From Flavobacteriaceae bacterium (GTDB lineage: Bacteria; Bacteroidota; Bacteroidia; Flavobacteriales; Flavobacteriaceae), in NCBI GenBank assembly GCA_016763595.1, contig JAESTN010000097.1, positions 1 to 7,264 of the forward strand: 7,264 nt of DNA, written 5' to 3'. A program made the translations under genes and the position numbers. Below the pieces are notes generated by a model. The model saw only the letters and a list, made by a program, of their open reading frames with translations. It did not search any database and had not been told where the DNA came from. Positions 1-7,100 of the stretch are shown one piece after another; within the stretch, counting starts at the first letter, position 1, and each line of letters starts with the position of its first letter.

Positions 1-138
1 ATTGGTGTTTCTAATTAGGTTTTTACTCTCTGTATTGACCTTATTATTGTAGCTGTTTCTGCAATAATCCGTACAGAATTTTTTATCAATTCTACCTCTG
101 ATTTTCTCGCCACACTCCAAACATTGTTTCGTTTCCAT
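1..138 (-). CDS. small Cys4 zinc-ribbon protein, partial (C-terminus outside window)
   Basis: Reading the minus strand from an ATG at 138 gives 46 open codons that reach the window edge without a stop. The protein begins METKQCLECGEKIRGRIDKK and continues with FCTDYCRNSYNNK. Four cysteines (residues 6, 9, 22 and 26) form a CxxC...CxxxC pattern with basic residues between them, as in short treble-clef or zinc-ribbon proteins. It resembles small DUF2116-like Zn-ribbon proteins common in Flavobacteriia; this is family recall, not a search result. The function is unknown; nucleic-acid binding is a reasonable guess from the fold. It is divergent from ssb, with a 194-bp intergenic region between them. 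The ATG is preceded by an A/T-rich leader without a Shine-Dalgarno sequence. The reading frame and cysteine pattern make it a convincing gene, but total length and C-terminal content cannot be seen. Confidence 0.75.
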   Translation of the reverse strand, partial: METKQCLECGEKIRGRIDKKFCTDYCRNSYNNKVNTESKNLIRNTN

Positions 139-158
139 ACCCTTTAATTTACTGTTTA

Positions 159-166
159 TAAATGTA
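159..166 (-). promoter_or_regulatory. candidate -7 element for the zinc-ribbon gene
   Basis: On the minus strand this reads TACATTTA, one mismatch from the Bacteroidota -7 consensus TAnnTTTG, and lies about 20 bp upstream of the ATG at 138. TTTG motifs upstream sit 15 or 25 bp away, within the 10-bp repeats, rather than at the usual distance of about 19-21 bp. The call is therefore weak. Confidence 0.3.
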
Positions 167-177
167 CTAAAAAAACA

Positions 178-207
178 TTTACAAACGACTACAAACGTTT
201 ACATACG
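178..207. repeat. three tandem 10-bp direct repeats, possible operator
   Basis: The plus strand reads TTTACAAACG, ACTACAAACG and TTTACATACG back to back, so TACAAACG or TACATACG starts at 180, 190 and 200. The exact 10-bp phasing puts each copy on the same helical face, as expected for cooperative binding of a regulator. The array lies between two divergent genes, immediately upstream of the candidate zinc-ribbon promoter and about 43 bp upstream of the ssb -7 candidate. The repeat is seen directly; the operator role is inference. Confidence 0.5.
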
Positions 208-249
208 AAAGTAAGTGCTTTTTAACCGAATAAAATTTGGAAGTCACTG

Positions 250-257
250 CATCTTTG
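250..257 (+). promoter_or_regulatory. candidate ssb promoter, -7 element
   Basis: CATCTTTG is one mismatch from TAnnTTTG and is followed by CC, as in many flavobacterial promoters. A TSS about 6 nt downstream would give a 5' UTR of about 70 nt containing the hairpin at 295-318. No convincing TTTG -33 element sits at the normal distance (a TTTG at 236-239 is too close), so this is tentative. Confidence 0.4.
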
Positions 258-294
258 CCATGTCAAAACGAATTGACAGAATTTAATATAAACC

Positions 295-318
295 AGCACT
301 GAGCAAAGGCGAAGTGTT
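295..318 (+). repeat. GA-rich hairpin in the ssb leader, likely copy of a dispersed flavobacterial repeat
   Basis: CACTGAGC (297-304) and GCGAAGTG (309-316) face each other across an AAAG loop. CACT pairs with AGTG and GC with GC. Between them GA faces GA, which would form tandem sheared G-A pairs. A295-T318 and a G296-T317 wobble extend the stem. Sequences of the type CACTGAGC...CGAAGTG recur widely in Flavobacteriia intergenic DNA in my recollection; only one copy is seen here. It ends 14 nt before the ssb start codon, so it could affect translation or be a passive repeat. Confidence 0.45.
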
Positions 319-332
319 TAAAACCTTATCTT

Positions 333-668
333 ATGAGTACGTTAAGAAACAAAGTACAGTTAATTGGAAACTTAGGAAACAACCCAGAAATTATTACGCT
401 TGATTCTGGTAAAAAATTAGCAAAGATTTCTATTGCTACAAATGAAACCTACAAAAACGCACAAGGCGAAAAAGTAACAGATACACAATGGCACAATGTT
501 ATTGCGTGGAACAAAACAGCAGAAATTATTGAGAAATATCTTCAAAAAGGAAATGAAGTTGCCATTGAGGGGAAGCTAATAAATCGATCTTATGAAGATA
601 AAGATGGAATTAAAAAATACATTACAGAAATTGTGTGTAGTGAATTGTTAATGTTGGGAGGAAAGTAG
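333..668 (+). CDS. ssb: single-stranded DNA-binding protein, short form
   Basis: This encodes a 111-residue OB-fold protein of the bacterial SSB family, which coats single-stranded DNA during replication, recombination and repair. The N-terminus (NKVQLIGNLGNNPEI, residues 6-20) is the family signature. TQWHNVIAW (residues 51-59) supplies the conserved W53 and W59 region, and GNEVAIEGKL with RSYEDKDG near residues 73-92 is the usual OB-fold strand and hairpin. The protein stops directly after the OB fold (LLMLGGK). It therefore lacks the disordered linker and the acidic DDDIPF-type tip through which typical SSBs (about 150-180 residues) recruit partners. Such short forms are common in Flavobacteriia as extra paralogues, so this is unlikely to be the only SSB in the genome. 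The ATG at 333 is preceded by A/T-rich sequence without a Shine-Dalgarno, normal for the phylum. A strong terminator 23 bp after the stop suggests a single-gene transcript. Confidence 0.95.
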   Translation: MSTLRNKVQLIGNLGNNPEIITLDSGKKLAKISIATNETYKNAQGEKVTDTQWHNVIAWNKTAEIIEKYLQKGNEVAIEGKLINRSYEDKDGIKKYITEIVCSELLMLGGK

Positions 669-691
669 TGTGGAATCTTGCTGTGAAAAAG

Positions 692-720
692 AAAAGCCTT
701 CACATTTGTGAAGGCTTTTT
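692..720 (+). terminator. intrinsic terminator after ssb, probably bidirectional
   Basis: AAAAGCCTTCACA (692-704) pairs with TGTGAAGGCTTTT (707-719) around a minimal loop and is followed by T-rich sequence. The A-run on the left arm gives a T-run on the opposite strand. The same hairpin can therefore stop minus-strand transcription arriving from the lipoprotein gene at 820. Confidence 0.9.
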
Positions 721-741
721 GTGTATGTTGTTTTTAAGATT

Positions 742-767
742 AAAAACCACAAACATCTCTGCTTGTG
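742..767 (-). terminator. weak candidate terminator for the small lipoprotein gene
   Basis: On the minus strand CACAA (767-763) can pair with TTGTG (752-748), followed by G and five T residues (746-742). The stem is only 5 bp with a 10-nt loop, so the stronger hairpin at 692-720 may do the work instead. Confidence 0.25.
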
Positions 768-773
768 TGCTAA

Positions 774-803
774 CCACACGATGCAATCGTGCGTGAGCGA
801 AGC
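774..803. repeat. hairpin repeat, copy A (3' side of the lipoprotein gene)
   Basis: The core CACGATGCAATCGTG (777-791) is a 6-bp inverted repeat with a GCA centre, followed by a GAGCG block (795-799). The copy at 1370-1397 has the same layout in the same orientation, with 13 of 15 core bases identical. The pair brackets the lipoprotein gene. It has no T-tract and is not a typical terminator. Confidence 0.6.
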
Positions 804-819
804 TATTTTACTTCATTCC

Positions 820-1317
820 CTAATGACTAAATATTTCATATACGTAAAGTTTTAAATTAGTAACATCTACAACGAATAATTGTATCTCTGTTACTTTTCC
901 AGTTGTTTCTAAATAAGAATATGTGTAAAGGTTTTCTTCATGGTTTAGTGCTCCTATCATTTTTTGAGCTTCTAATTTTGATTTAGTTTCCTCATATATA
1001 TACTTTGAAACTATTTCTAAATTTTTGTCGTTTTTAGAAAAAGAAGCCTTCTTCCATGTAGTTGAGATCGTGTTTTCATTATGATAAACCCGTTTTGGAT
1101 AATCGTCTTTATATAAAGCTTTTTTTGTTTCTAATATGTTATAATTATAAACATTGAGATTCATTTCATTCTCTTCATTCTTTTCCCAATTATGAAATGT
1201 TCTTTCATTTATTTTGACATTTAATCCTAGTTCCCCAGTAAAAAAAGATTGATTTACTCCATCAAAATCACAAGAAAACAAAGTCAACATCAACATTAGA
1301 ATTATTTTTTTTTTCAT
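820..1317 (-). CDS. small orphan lipoprotein of unknown function
   Basis: This encodes a 165-residue protein that I do not recognise. The N-terminus MKKKIILMLMLTLFSC is a short lipoprotein signal with a lipobox-like LFSC, so C16 would be the lipidated cysteine. It is followed by DFDG, acidic residues as sometimes seen in surface-export signals of Bacteroidota lipoproteins. The mature part is charged and Asn/Lys/Glu-rich, ends in hydrophobic beta-like segments (IQLFVVDV, LKLYVYEIF) and has no visible catalytic motif. The start at 1317 is chosen because the signal peptide begins there. The frame stays open to an ATG at 1374, but that would add 19 non-signal residues encoded partly inside repeat copy B. 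The gene is bracketed by two hairpin repeats and lies downstream of the DUF255 gene on the same strand, which suggests an inserted cassette. An immunity-type protein is one possibility, but nothing here proves it. Confidence 0.7.
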   Translation of the reverse strand: MKKKIILMLMLTLFSCDFDGVNQSFFTGELGLNVKINERTFHNWEKNEENEMNLNVYNYNILETKKALYKDDYPKRVYHNENTISTTWKKASFSKNDKNLEIVSKYIYEETKSKLEAQKMIGALNHEENLYTYSYLETTGKVTEIQLFVVDVTNLKLYVYEIFSH

Positions 1318-1369
1318 TTTTCTAATTTTAATTATTACACTATTGTTCCTATCTAATGCCCCATGCTGC

Positions 1370-1397
1370 CCCACGATGTAATTGTGCTGGAGCGGGT
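1370..1397. repeat. hairpin repeat, copy B (5' side of the lipoprotein gene)
   Basis: The core CACGATGTAATTGTG (1372-1386) matches copy A except for two C-to-T changes. One of these is in the stem and leaves a G-T wobble in plus-strand RNA, so the hairpin is preserved. GAGCG (1390-1394) follows as in copy A. The repeat ends within about 2 bp of the DUF255 stop codon. Just outside it, TGCCCCA occurs twice with a 10-bp period (1357-1363 and 1367-1373). Confidence 0.6.
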
Positions 1398-1398
1398 T

Positions 1399-3504
1399 TT
1401 ATTTTTTGATGAGTTGTAGTGTTTCAGATATTGTAGTTACTGGTAACTTACACGTATTATCTACACATACATAGATAAACGTTTCTTTGTCTACAAAACG
1501 ATTCTTTAACAGTGGTAATTCAGATTCATGTGTACTATAAGAAACTAAAATGTTAGGAAGATATATTTTGTTTAATTCTGCTAATTTGGTTTTGGCATCC
1601 TTTCCAGAAATCACAACTTCATAATATGGATTTGTGAAATTCAGCATTAAATCGAACCAATTAGAAAAAGAACTTGCGTTACCTACCATTTTTGATTTCA
1701 CATTGTTCAACATCGTTATGGCCATTTCTTTATAGCTTTTTTTGTCTAAATGATGTGACAATGAAAATAGAGTTTTTGCCATTATAGAATTGCTAGATGC
1801 AATCACATTGTCTTGATATTCTATCGTTTTGGCAACCAAAGAAGGATCTTTTTTAGAAGTGAAATAAAACATCTTTGTAATTTCGTTGTAAAAATTAGTA
1901 ACTGCGTATTGAGTTAGTAATTCTGCTTTCTCTAACCAAAGTTCATTTGCAGTAACCTCATATAACTGAATAAAAGCTTTTGTTGTGGCAGCATAATCTT
2001 CTAAATATCCATTAATAGAAACCTTTCCATTTTTATAGTTGTGAAATAATTTTCCTTCTTCAGTTAATTGATTTTTGACGATAAAACGAGCCGCTGTTTC
2101 AGCTGTTTTTAAATAGTTTTTTTTATCGAAAACGGTATAAGCATCAAGGTACCCACTTATCATCAAGGCATTCCAAGAAGTTAAGCTTTTATCATCTAAT
2201 CTTGGTTTTTTCCTTTTTTCTTGACGTTTCTTTAATTTCTTTTTCCAGTCAGCTTTTTTACGGTTTAATTCAGCTATCGAGATTTTGTTTTCTTTGGTAA
2301 AAGAGTTATCGTCAGTAGTTTTTATTAAAACATATTTTTCATCCTCCCATAAACCATATTCGTTGATGTTGTAGTACGTAGAAAACAAGGGGAAATCACT
2401 TTTTAAAATGGATTGTAATTCTTTTTTTGTCCAAGTATAATAGGCTCCTTCTTCTAACACAGTGTCAATAGTATAGCTATCTGCATCTAAGGAAGAATAA
2501 AAAACCCCTTCGGGAGAAGTGAGTTCATTTTTAATAAATTCTAGTGTTTCAAAAACAACATTTTTGTAAGTGTCGTTTTTCGTAATTTGATACGCTTTTG
2601 AGTACAAGCTAACCAACTGAGCATTGTCATACAGCATTTTTTCGAAATGTGGAATGTGCCATTTTTTATCTGTCGAATACCGAGAGAAACCACCGTTTAC
2701 TTGATCAAAAACACCCCCAAAAGCCATTTTGTCTAAGGTGTTTACTACATGATCCATGAGTTGGGTATCAGTATTCTGAAAAGCATATCGCATTAAGAAC
2801 TGATAGTTGTTTGGCAACATAAATTTAGGGGCTCTATTAATTCCTCCGAAGGCATTATCAAATTGGTTGCTCCATTTTTTAACTTCGTCAGCAATAAAAA
2901 CTTTTGTAAAATCTGGTGTAGCTGTATTTAGGGTAATTAAATCAATGTTTTTAATTCCCTCTTCTAATTTATCTGCAAAAGCATAGAATTTATCTGGATC
3001 TTTTTTAAAGTTTTCAGAAATTTGTTCCAATGCTTTTTGCCATTGATTTTTAGAAAAATAGGTACCTCCCCATATTGGTCTTCCATCAGGTAAAGCGATT
3101 ACATTTAATGGCCAACCTCCATTTCCTGTCATTAATTGAACAGCTTTCATATACACTTTATCAACATCTGGTCTTTCTTCTCGATCCACTTTTATATTGA
3201 TAAAATCAGCATTCATTGTTTTTGCAATTAATGAATCTTCGAAACTTTCTTTTTCCATAACATGACACCAATGACACGCTGCATAACCAACACTAATAAC
3301 GATGAGTTTATTCTCTTTTTTTGCTTGCGCAAGAGAATTGTCATTCCAGGCTTTCCAATTTACAGGATTGTGTGCATGTTGTAGTAAATAGGGACTTGTT
3401 TCATGAATCAATTCATTTGTAAATTGATGTTTTTTTTCGGCATCAGTACAACTCGCAAATAGAATTAGACTGATTAGAAAAAGTAATTTATATTTTTGTA
3501 GCAT
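1399..3504 (-). CDS. exported DUF255/YyaL-family thioredoxin-like lipoprotein
   Basis: This 701-residue protein belongs to the DUF255 family (YyaL; SPATA20/SSP411 in animals). The family has an N-terminal thioredoxin-like domain and a C-terminal alpha/alpha-barrel resembling six-hairpin glycosidases; the biochemical role is unsettled. Visible signatures are [17 protein letters not shown] (34-50), the redox-type motif CHWC (C77, C80), DREERPDVD (107-115), GNGGWP (127-132), and [17 protein letters not shown] (263-279) followed by [12 protein letters not shown] (286-297). The usual C-terminal cysteine pair is present in CVDNTCKLP (C680, C685), so the protein is full length for the family. Residues 1-19 form a hydrophobic signal ending FASC, a lipobox with C19, so it is probably lipid-anchored outside the cytoplasm. 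Its ATG lies inside the end of the upstream VCBS gene (17-bp overlap), indicating co-transcription and probable translational coupling. I infer an envelope role shared with the VCBS protein; substrate and partners are unknown. Confidence 0.92.
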   Translation of the reverse strand: MLQKYKLLFLISLILFASCTDAEKKHQFTNELIHETSPYLLQHAHNPVNWKAWNDNSLAQAKKENKLIVISVGYAACHWCHVMEKESFEDSLIAKTMNADFINIKVDREERPDVDKVYMKAVQLMTGNGGWPLNVIALPDGRPIWGGTYFSKNQWQKALEQISENFKKDPDKFYAFADKLEEGIKNIDLITLNTATPDFTKVFIADEVKKWSNQFDNAFGGINRAPKFMLPNNYQFLMRYAFQNTDTQLMDHVVNTLDKMAFGGVFDQVNGGFSRYSTDKKWHIPHFEKMLYDNAQLVSLYSKAYQITKNDTYKNVVFETLEFIKNELTSPEGVFYSSLDADSYTIDTVLEEGAYYTWTKKELQSILKSDFPLFSTYYNINEYGLWEDEKYVLIKTTDDNSFTKENKISIAELNRKKADWKKKLKKRQEKRKKPRLDDKSLTSWNALMISGYLDAYTVFDKKNYLKTAETAARFIVKNQLTEEGKLFHNYKNGKVSINGYLEDYAATTKAFIQLYEVTANELWLEKAELLTQYAVTNFYNEITKMFYFTSKKDPSLVAKTIEYQDNVIASSNSIMAKTLFSLSHHLDKKSYKEMAITMLNNVKSKMVGNASSFSNWFDLMLNFTNPYYEVVISGKDAKTKLAELNKIYLPNILVSYSTHESELPLLKNRFVDKETFIYVCVDNTCKLPVTTISETLQLIKK

Positions 3505-6500
3505 TCGTTGTTTTTAAGATGGTGAGTTCATTATTTTTATTGAGGATGATAAAATGAAGAACTCCTTTAATTTGTATTTTCTTAATGTCTTTTGCCTCTT
3601 TATTGCTAAAGTAACTGGTATCATTGCTAAAATAAAACTCTCCGTTTTTATTTCCTAATAAAACATACCCTTTAGAAGCATCATATCTGATGGTTTCTAC
3701 TTCTGAATCGTAGCTATTACCAACCCCAAAAATATCTAAATGGCCATCGTTATTTACATCTGCAACTTCAATGCCTAAGGTAGGGGAAAATTGCCCAAAG
3801 TTTGGAAGTTCTTGAATTTCAAACTTTCCATTTCCTTTGTTTTTTAAAATGATGGAAGCAAAACTATGCCCAACTAAATGATGTGCTTTTGCCAATCTGT
3901 TTGAACCATAAATATCTGGTAGGGTAGCAGCAGCAAACTCTTTGAATGTTTTTAATTTGTCATTTAAAAAGGGTGTTTGCTGGGTTGAGCATTCTTTACC
4001 TCTGATAGGTAAAAGCTCCCCTGTATTTGAAACTTTACTTAATGCAATATCAAAAGAGGTGTTGTTATCGAAATAGTCTGCGTAAATATGCAGCGGTTTT
4101 TCTTTTGTTGGATGAAATTTATTGTTGGTTCCCCAGTTTCCAATAATGTAATCTATATTTCCGTCTTTATCTAAATCGGCGGCTTTAATAGTTTGAAACC
4201 AGCCATTTGTATTTGATACGCCTTCTATTTCTTTTTTATAGAATTGTCCATCTCTATTCTCGAAAATAGAAATAGGCATCCATTCTCCAACAACAATTAA
4301 ATCATCATCACCATCATTGTCAAAATCAGAAAATATGACATCTTTAATAATTTTTATATCAGAAATGTCATCAAATCTCTCATTGATAACATTGGTGTAT
4401 TTTCCGTTTTTATAGGCTAAAAAATAGGGTTTATCAGAAAGAGGGTATTGCCCATGTTTAACGTTACCACCAACAAATATCTCCGGTTTTCCGTCTTTAT
4501 TTGTATCTGTAAAAGCAATTCCTTTCGAGTTGGTCGTGATATCGGGTAAAGTTCCTTTTTTAAAGTTTCCATACCCGTCGTTTATATATATTCGGTCTTG
4601 CAAATAGTTGCTATTTTTTGGGACTTCATAGCCTCCAGAAGTCACAAATAAATCCAAATCGTTGTCATTGTCTATATCAATAAATTGGGCATCTGTATCT
4701 TCAAACTCTTTTTCTTTTTTAAATAGATTTTTATTAGATTCCTTGAATTCCCCATTCTTTCCTTGAATAAATAAGGAGGCTTTTTCTCCTTTTGCATTGC
4801 CAACAAAAAAGTCATCAAGGCCATCATTGTTCACATCAGCAACTGCAATAGTAGAACTCATAACAGACTGTTTTTGAGGTAATAATAATTGCAATTTAAA
4901 ATCGTCAAAGTCATTTTCTTTTTGACGGTAGTTTACACCAATATCTGTAGGGTTTATTTTTTCAACTACCCCCTTTTTTAGGATCGTTTTTGTGTTTTTG
5001 TGAATAGCATTTTTATGATAAAGTGTATAGCTCTTATTGATATCGATATCTACAAGTTTTTGAGATGTAGTTGCATTCCAATCTACAATTACACTATCTA
5101 TTTTCGGTTGATTGTCCAATCCAAAATGGAGCTTGTTCCCAATAGAAGATTGATACCCACGACTCACAAAATGCACCTTCGCTTGTTTTAGGTTGTTCGC
5201 ATACACTGTGACTTTTGCTCCAATTCCAAAACGATTATTTTTAGCTCCTTTTAGTTCAAAAACAATAAAGTTACTTGTAGCATTGTTTTTATAAATGGAT
5301 GCTTTTTCTCCTTGGTTATTGATGATTAAATCTAAATCTCCGTCATTATCTAAATCAGCATAAACAGCTCCGTTCGAATTTACTTTTGCATCTAAACCCC
5401 ATTTCTCTGAAGTGTTTTTAAAGGTTAAATCCTTATTGTTTTTAAAAATATAATTGCTTAATTTATGAGAAGGCATCATTTGTATAGCCTCATCTAAAGT
5501 TACTTTTTTACGGTTTCTAATATTAGACTTCATTTGGTTTCTAAAATCCTGATTGGATAAATCATTTTGAATTCCATTAGTCACAAAAACATCATTAAAA
5601 CCATCGTTGTCAAAATCTGCAATTAGCGGCGCCCAGCTCCAATCTGTTTTTGCAATACCAGCTAAAGAGCTAATTTCACTATAGCTGCCATTGCCATTAT
5701 TTAACTGCAAAACATTTGACATGTATTGATGATGATAGCCCATATCTACTAATTTATGAAAATTAGAAATGCTCATGGTAGCCATGTTTTCTTTGCCTCT
5801 AATATGATCTTCTGCCATCATGTCTAACACAATTAAGTCAGGTAATAAATCGTTGTTAATATCAGCAAAATCAGAGCCCATACTGTTCGTAGAAATATGA
5901 TTAAAATGTTTTAAGGCCTCGTCTTTAAATGTTCCATCTCCTTGATTTATATATAGGAAGTCTGGTTCTAAAAAATCATTCGCAACATAAATATCTAGGA
6001 GGTTATCATTGTTAAAATCTCCAATAGAGGCGCTTAGTCCCCAAGCTTTATTTAAAATCCCTGCTTCTTTAGTAATGTTTGTAAAGCCATTTCCATCATT
6101 TCTAAATAATTGATCAGAATTATAGGCTTCTTTCTTTAATTGAATTCTAGGATCAATATTTACGTTGTTTCTGAAATCTTGCCGATGATTTACCAAATAC
6201 ATATCTAAATCAGCATCGTTGTCAAAATCAAAAAAGTAAGCTTGAATAGAAAAGCCAAAATGGTCTAAACCATACTCCTTTGCACTTTCTTTAAAAGTGC
6301 TGTTTTTTTGATTGATGTATAGTTTATTTTTTCGTTGCTCATGGCTATCTAAAGAACCAGATTTACAAACATAAATATCTAGCCAGCCATCATTGTTTAT
6401 ATCGATCATTGTTACACCAGTAGTCCAGCCATTTGTATCAGAAACATTGGCTGTTGAGGTAATGTCTTTAAAAGTTAAATTGTCAGTGTTTAGATACAAT

Positions 6501-6775
6501 TTATTGGATTCTTGATTGGAAGTGAAATAGAGATCTTCTAAACCATCATTGTTAATATCTCCAACAGCAACACCTCCTCCATTGTAGATATAGGAGTAAT
6601 TGATGAAATTAAAATAGAGATTTTCTTTTACCCTGTTTGTAAAATGAATATTGGTTTGATTGGGTGCTATTTTTGAAAAGAGAGTAGGTTCTTCTATAAA
6701 GGTTGAATTCTCTGAACAGCCAAATGCGATCGCTAGAATTAAAATAAAAAATCGTTTAAAAAATGACGTATTCAT
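3488..6775 (-). CDS. large FG-GAP/VCBS-repeat lipoprotein with ASPIC/UnbV domain (CRTAC1-like)
   Basis: This 1095-residue protein starts with a signal ending AFGC, giving a probable lipidated C20. At least 13 calcium-binding FG-GAP/VCBS blades carry the D-x-[DN]-x-D-G-x-x-[DE] pattern or a close variant, at about residues 73, 125, 183, 253, 305, 387, 474, 647, 700, 757, 817, 867 and 1006. This suggests two beta-propellers, one before and one after an ASPIC/UnbV domain at about 502-585. That domain contains [27 protein letters not shown] and VDWNAT. The segment [19 protein letters not shown] (314-332) is typical of the flavobacterial members I recall, which often occur near SusC/SusD-type loci. 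The likely role is calcium-dependent binding of a ligand or protein at the cell surface; no catalytic residues are evident. It appears to be the first gene of the minus-strand operon and overlaps the DUF255 gene by 17 bp. The start at 6775 is supported by the signal peptide. Confidence 0.93.
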   Translation of the reverse strand: MNTSFFKRFFILILAIAFGCSENSTFIEEPTLFSKIAPNQTNIHFTNRVKENLYFNFINYSYIYNGGGVAVGDINNDGLEDLYFTSNQESNKLYLNTDNLTFKDITSTANVSDTNGWTTGVTMIDINNDGWLDIYVCKSGSLDSHEQRKNKLYINQKNSTFKESAKEYGLDHFGFSIQAYFFDFDNDADLDMYLVNHRQDFRNNVNIDPRIQLKKEAYNSDQLFRNDGNGFTNITKEAGILNKAWGLSASIGDFNNDNLLDIYVANDFLEPDFLYINQGDGTFKDEALKHFNHISTNSMGSDFADINNDLLPDLIVLDMMAEDHIRGKENMATMSISNFHKLVDMGYHHQYMSNVLQLNNGNGSYSEISSLAGIAKTDWSWAPLIADFDNDGFNDVFVTNGIQNDLSNQDFRNQMKSNIRNRKKVTLDEAIQMMPSHKLSNYIFKNNKDLTFKNTSEKWGLDAKVNSNGAVYADLDNDGDLDLIINNQGEKASIYKNNATSNFIVFELKGAKNNRFGIGAKVTVYANNLKQAKVHFVSRGYQSSIGNKLHFGLDNQPKIDSVIVDWNATTSQKLVDIDINKSYTLYHKNAIHKNTKTILKKGVVEKINPTDIGVNYRQKENDFDDFKLQLLLPQKQSVMSSTIAVADVNNDGLDDFFVGNAKGEKASLFIQGKNGEFKESNKNLFKKEKEFEDTDAQFIDIDNDNDLDLFVTSGGYEVPKNSNYLQDRIYINDGYGNFKKGTLPDITTNSKGIAFTDTNKDGKPEIFVGGNVKHGQYPLSDKPYFLAYKNGKYTNVINERFDDISDIKIIKDVIFSDFDNDGDDDLIVVGEWMPISIFENRDGQFYKKEIEGVSNTNGWFQTIKAADLDKDGNIDYIIGNWGTNNKFHPTKEKPLHIYADYFDNNTSFDIALSKVSNTGELLPIRGKECSTQQTPFLNDKLKTFKEFAAATLPDIYGSNRLAKAHHLVGHSFASIILKNKGNGKFEIQELPNFGQFSPTLGIEVADVNNDGHLDIFGVGNSYDSEVETIRYDASKGYVLLGNKNGEFYFSNDTSYFSNKEAKDIKKIQIKGVLHFIILNKNNELTILKTTNATKI

Positions 6776-6807
6776 TTATGCTCATTTAAAGGTCAAAAAT
6801 TGAACTT

Positions 6808-6835
6808 TAAATATAGTTTAAAAATCAATAAGCAA
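6808..6835 (-). promoter_or_regulatory. weak candidate promoter for the VCBS-DUF255 operon
   Basis: On the minus strand TTG (6835-6833) and TATATTTA (6815-6808) are separated by 17 bp. TATATTTA has one mismatch to TAnnTTTG, and the spacing is slightly short. It would give a 5' UTR of about 25-30 nt before the ATG at 6775. The region is very AT-rich, so a chance match is possible. Confidence 0.3.
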
Positions 6836-6919
6836 GGTATTAAATTATACGAGCAAAGGGATAAAACCTACTAATGACTTGATTAAAGCTATCTTGGAAT
6901 AAAAAATTTAAAAAAAATG

Positions 6920-6949
6920 TTGTGAGGTTAAAATATTTATTGATCTTTG
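6920..6949 (+). promoter_or_regulatory. Bacteroidota-type promoter of the attenuator leader
   Basis: TTG (6920-6922) and GATCTTTG (6942-6949) are separated by 19 bp, matching the Bacteroidota arrangement of a -33 TTG/TTTG and a -7 TAnnTTTG, with one mismatch in the latter. A-rich sequence upstream (6901-6917) could act as an UP-like element. The expected start of transcription, about 5-8 nt past 6949, falls almost on the start codon of the first leader peptide (6960). Confidence 0.7.
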
Positions 6950-6959
6950 TCCCATCAAT

Positions 6960-7022
6960 ATGAACAAACAAATTATTAATATCATTTCTATTATTGTCAT
7001 TGCTATTCATAAGCAACGATAA
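6960..7022 (+). CDS. Ile-rich leader peptide 1 (predicted ilv-type attenuator)
   Basis: This is a 20-codon ORF encoding MNKQIINIISIIVIAIHKQR, ending in TAA. Eight of the 20 codons are Ile (codons 5, 6, 8, 9, 11, 12, 14 and 16) and one is Val; there are no Leu or Thr codons. It begins a few bases after the predicted promoter and is followed 30 nt after its stop by an intrinsic terminator (7053-7083), the standard layout of a ribosome-mediated attenuator. Translation itself should be the sensor: stalling at Ile codons when charged tRNA-Ile is scarce would leave GGAAG (7023-7027) free to disrupt the terminator. The peptide probably has no function of its own. A small hydrophobic protein is the alternative, but the terminator and the second similar leader argue for attenuation. 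Confidence 0.8.
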   Translation: MNKQIINIISIIVIAIHKQR

Positions 7023-7063
7023 GGAAGTGTATTTATATTTTTAAAAATATTTAAAAGCCTTCC
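7023..7063 (+). promoter_or_regulatory. candidate antiterminator 1
   Basis: GGAAG (7023-7027), directly after the leader-1 stop codon, is complementary to CTTCC in the terminator's left arm (7059-7063). Between them lies a perfect 16-nt palindrome (7035-7050, ATATTTTT then AAAAATAT) that would bring the two strands together. Pairing excludes the terminator stem. A ribosome on the stop codon would cover GGAAG and favour termination. The outer stem is only 5 bp. Confidence 0.55.
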
Positions 7064-7083
7064 AAATTTGGAAGGCTTTTTTT
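7053..7083 (+). terminator. attenuator terminator 1
   Basis: AAAAGCCTTCC (7053-7063) and GGAAGGCTTTT (7070-7080) form a perfect 11-bp stem around AAATTT, which could itself pair further. The arm ends in a run of T residues to 7083. It is located between leader peptides 1 and 2. Confidence 0.9.
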
Positions 7084-7100
7084 AGTAAATAAATCAAAGA

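Noticed and set aside
273..292. TTGACA followed by TATAAA as a sigma-70 promoter for ssb
   Set aside because: The two boxes are only about 8 bp apart, and Bacteroidota do not use the enterobacterial consensus.
727..740. GTTGTTTTTAAGAT shared with 3508-3521
   Set aside because: It is a low-complexity AT-rich 14-mer without matching flanks, and one copy is in the end of a coding region; probably chance.
1318..1374. N-terminal extension of the small lipoprotein to an ATG at 1374
   Set aside because: It would add 19 residues before an obvious MKKK signal peptide, and part of it is encoded inside repeat copy B. The start at 1317 is far more plausible.
774..1397. Integron attC sites flanking the lipoprotein gene
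   Set aside because: No good inverse core (RYYYAAC) and core (GTTRRRY) pair is visible, and no integrase is in the window. I keep only a general cassette hypothesis.
5000..5191. 63-codon ORF on the plus strand
   Set aside because: It lies entirely antisense to the well-supported VCBS lipoprotein gene, has no recognisable features, and its codons mirror the conserved opposite strand.
3488..6775. Periodic D-rich motifs as a DNA-level tandem repeat array
   Set aside because: The repetition is at protein level (FG-GAP/VCBS blades), with irregular spacing and diverged nucleotide sequence.
7063..7070. CAAATTTG as a -7 promoter element for leader 2
   Set aside because: It is part of the terminator-1 stem and loop, and no TTG lies at a suitable distance upstream.
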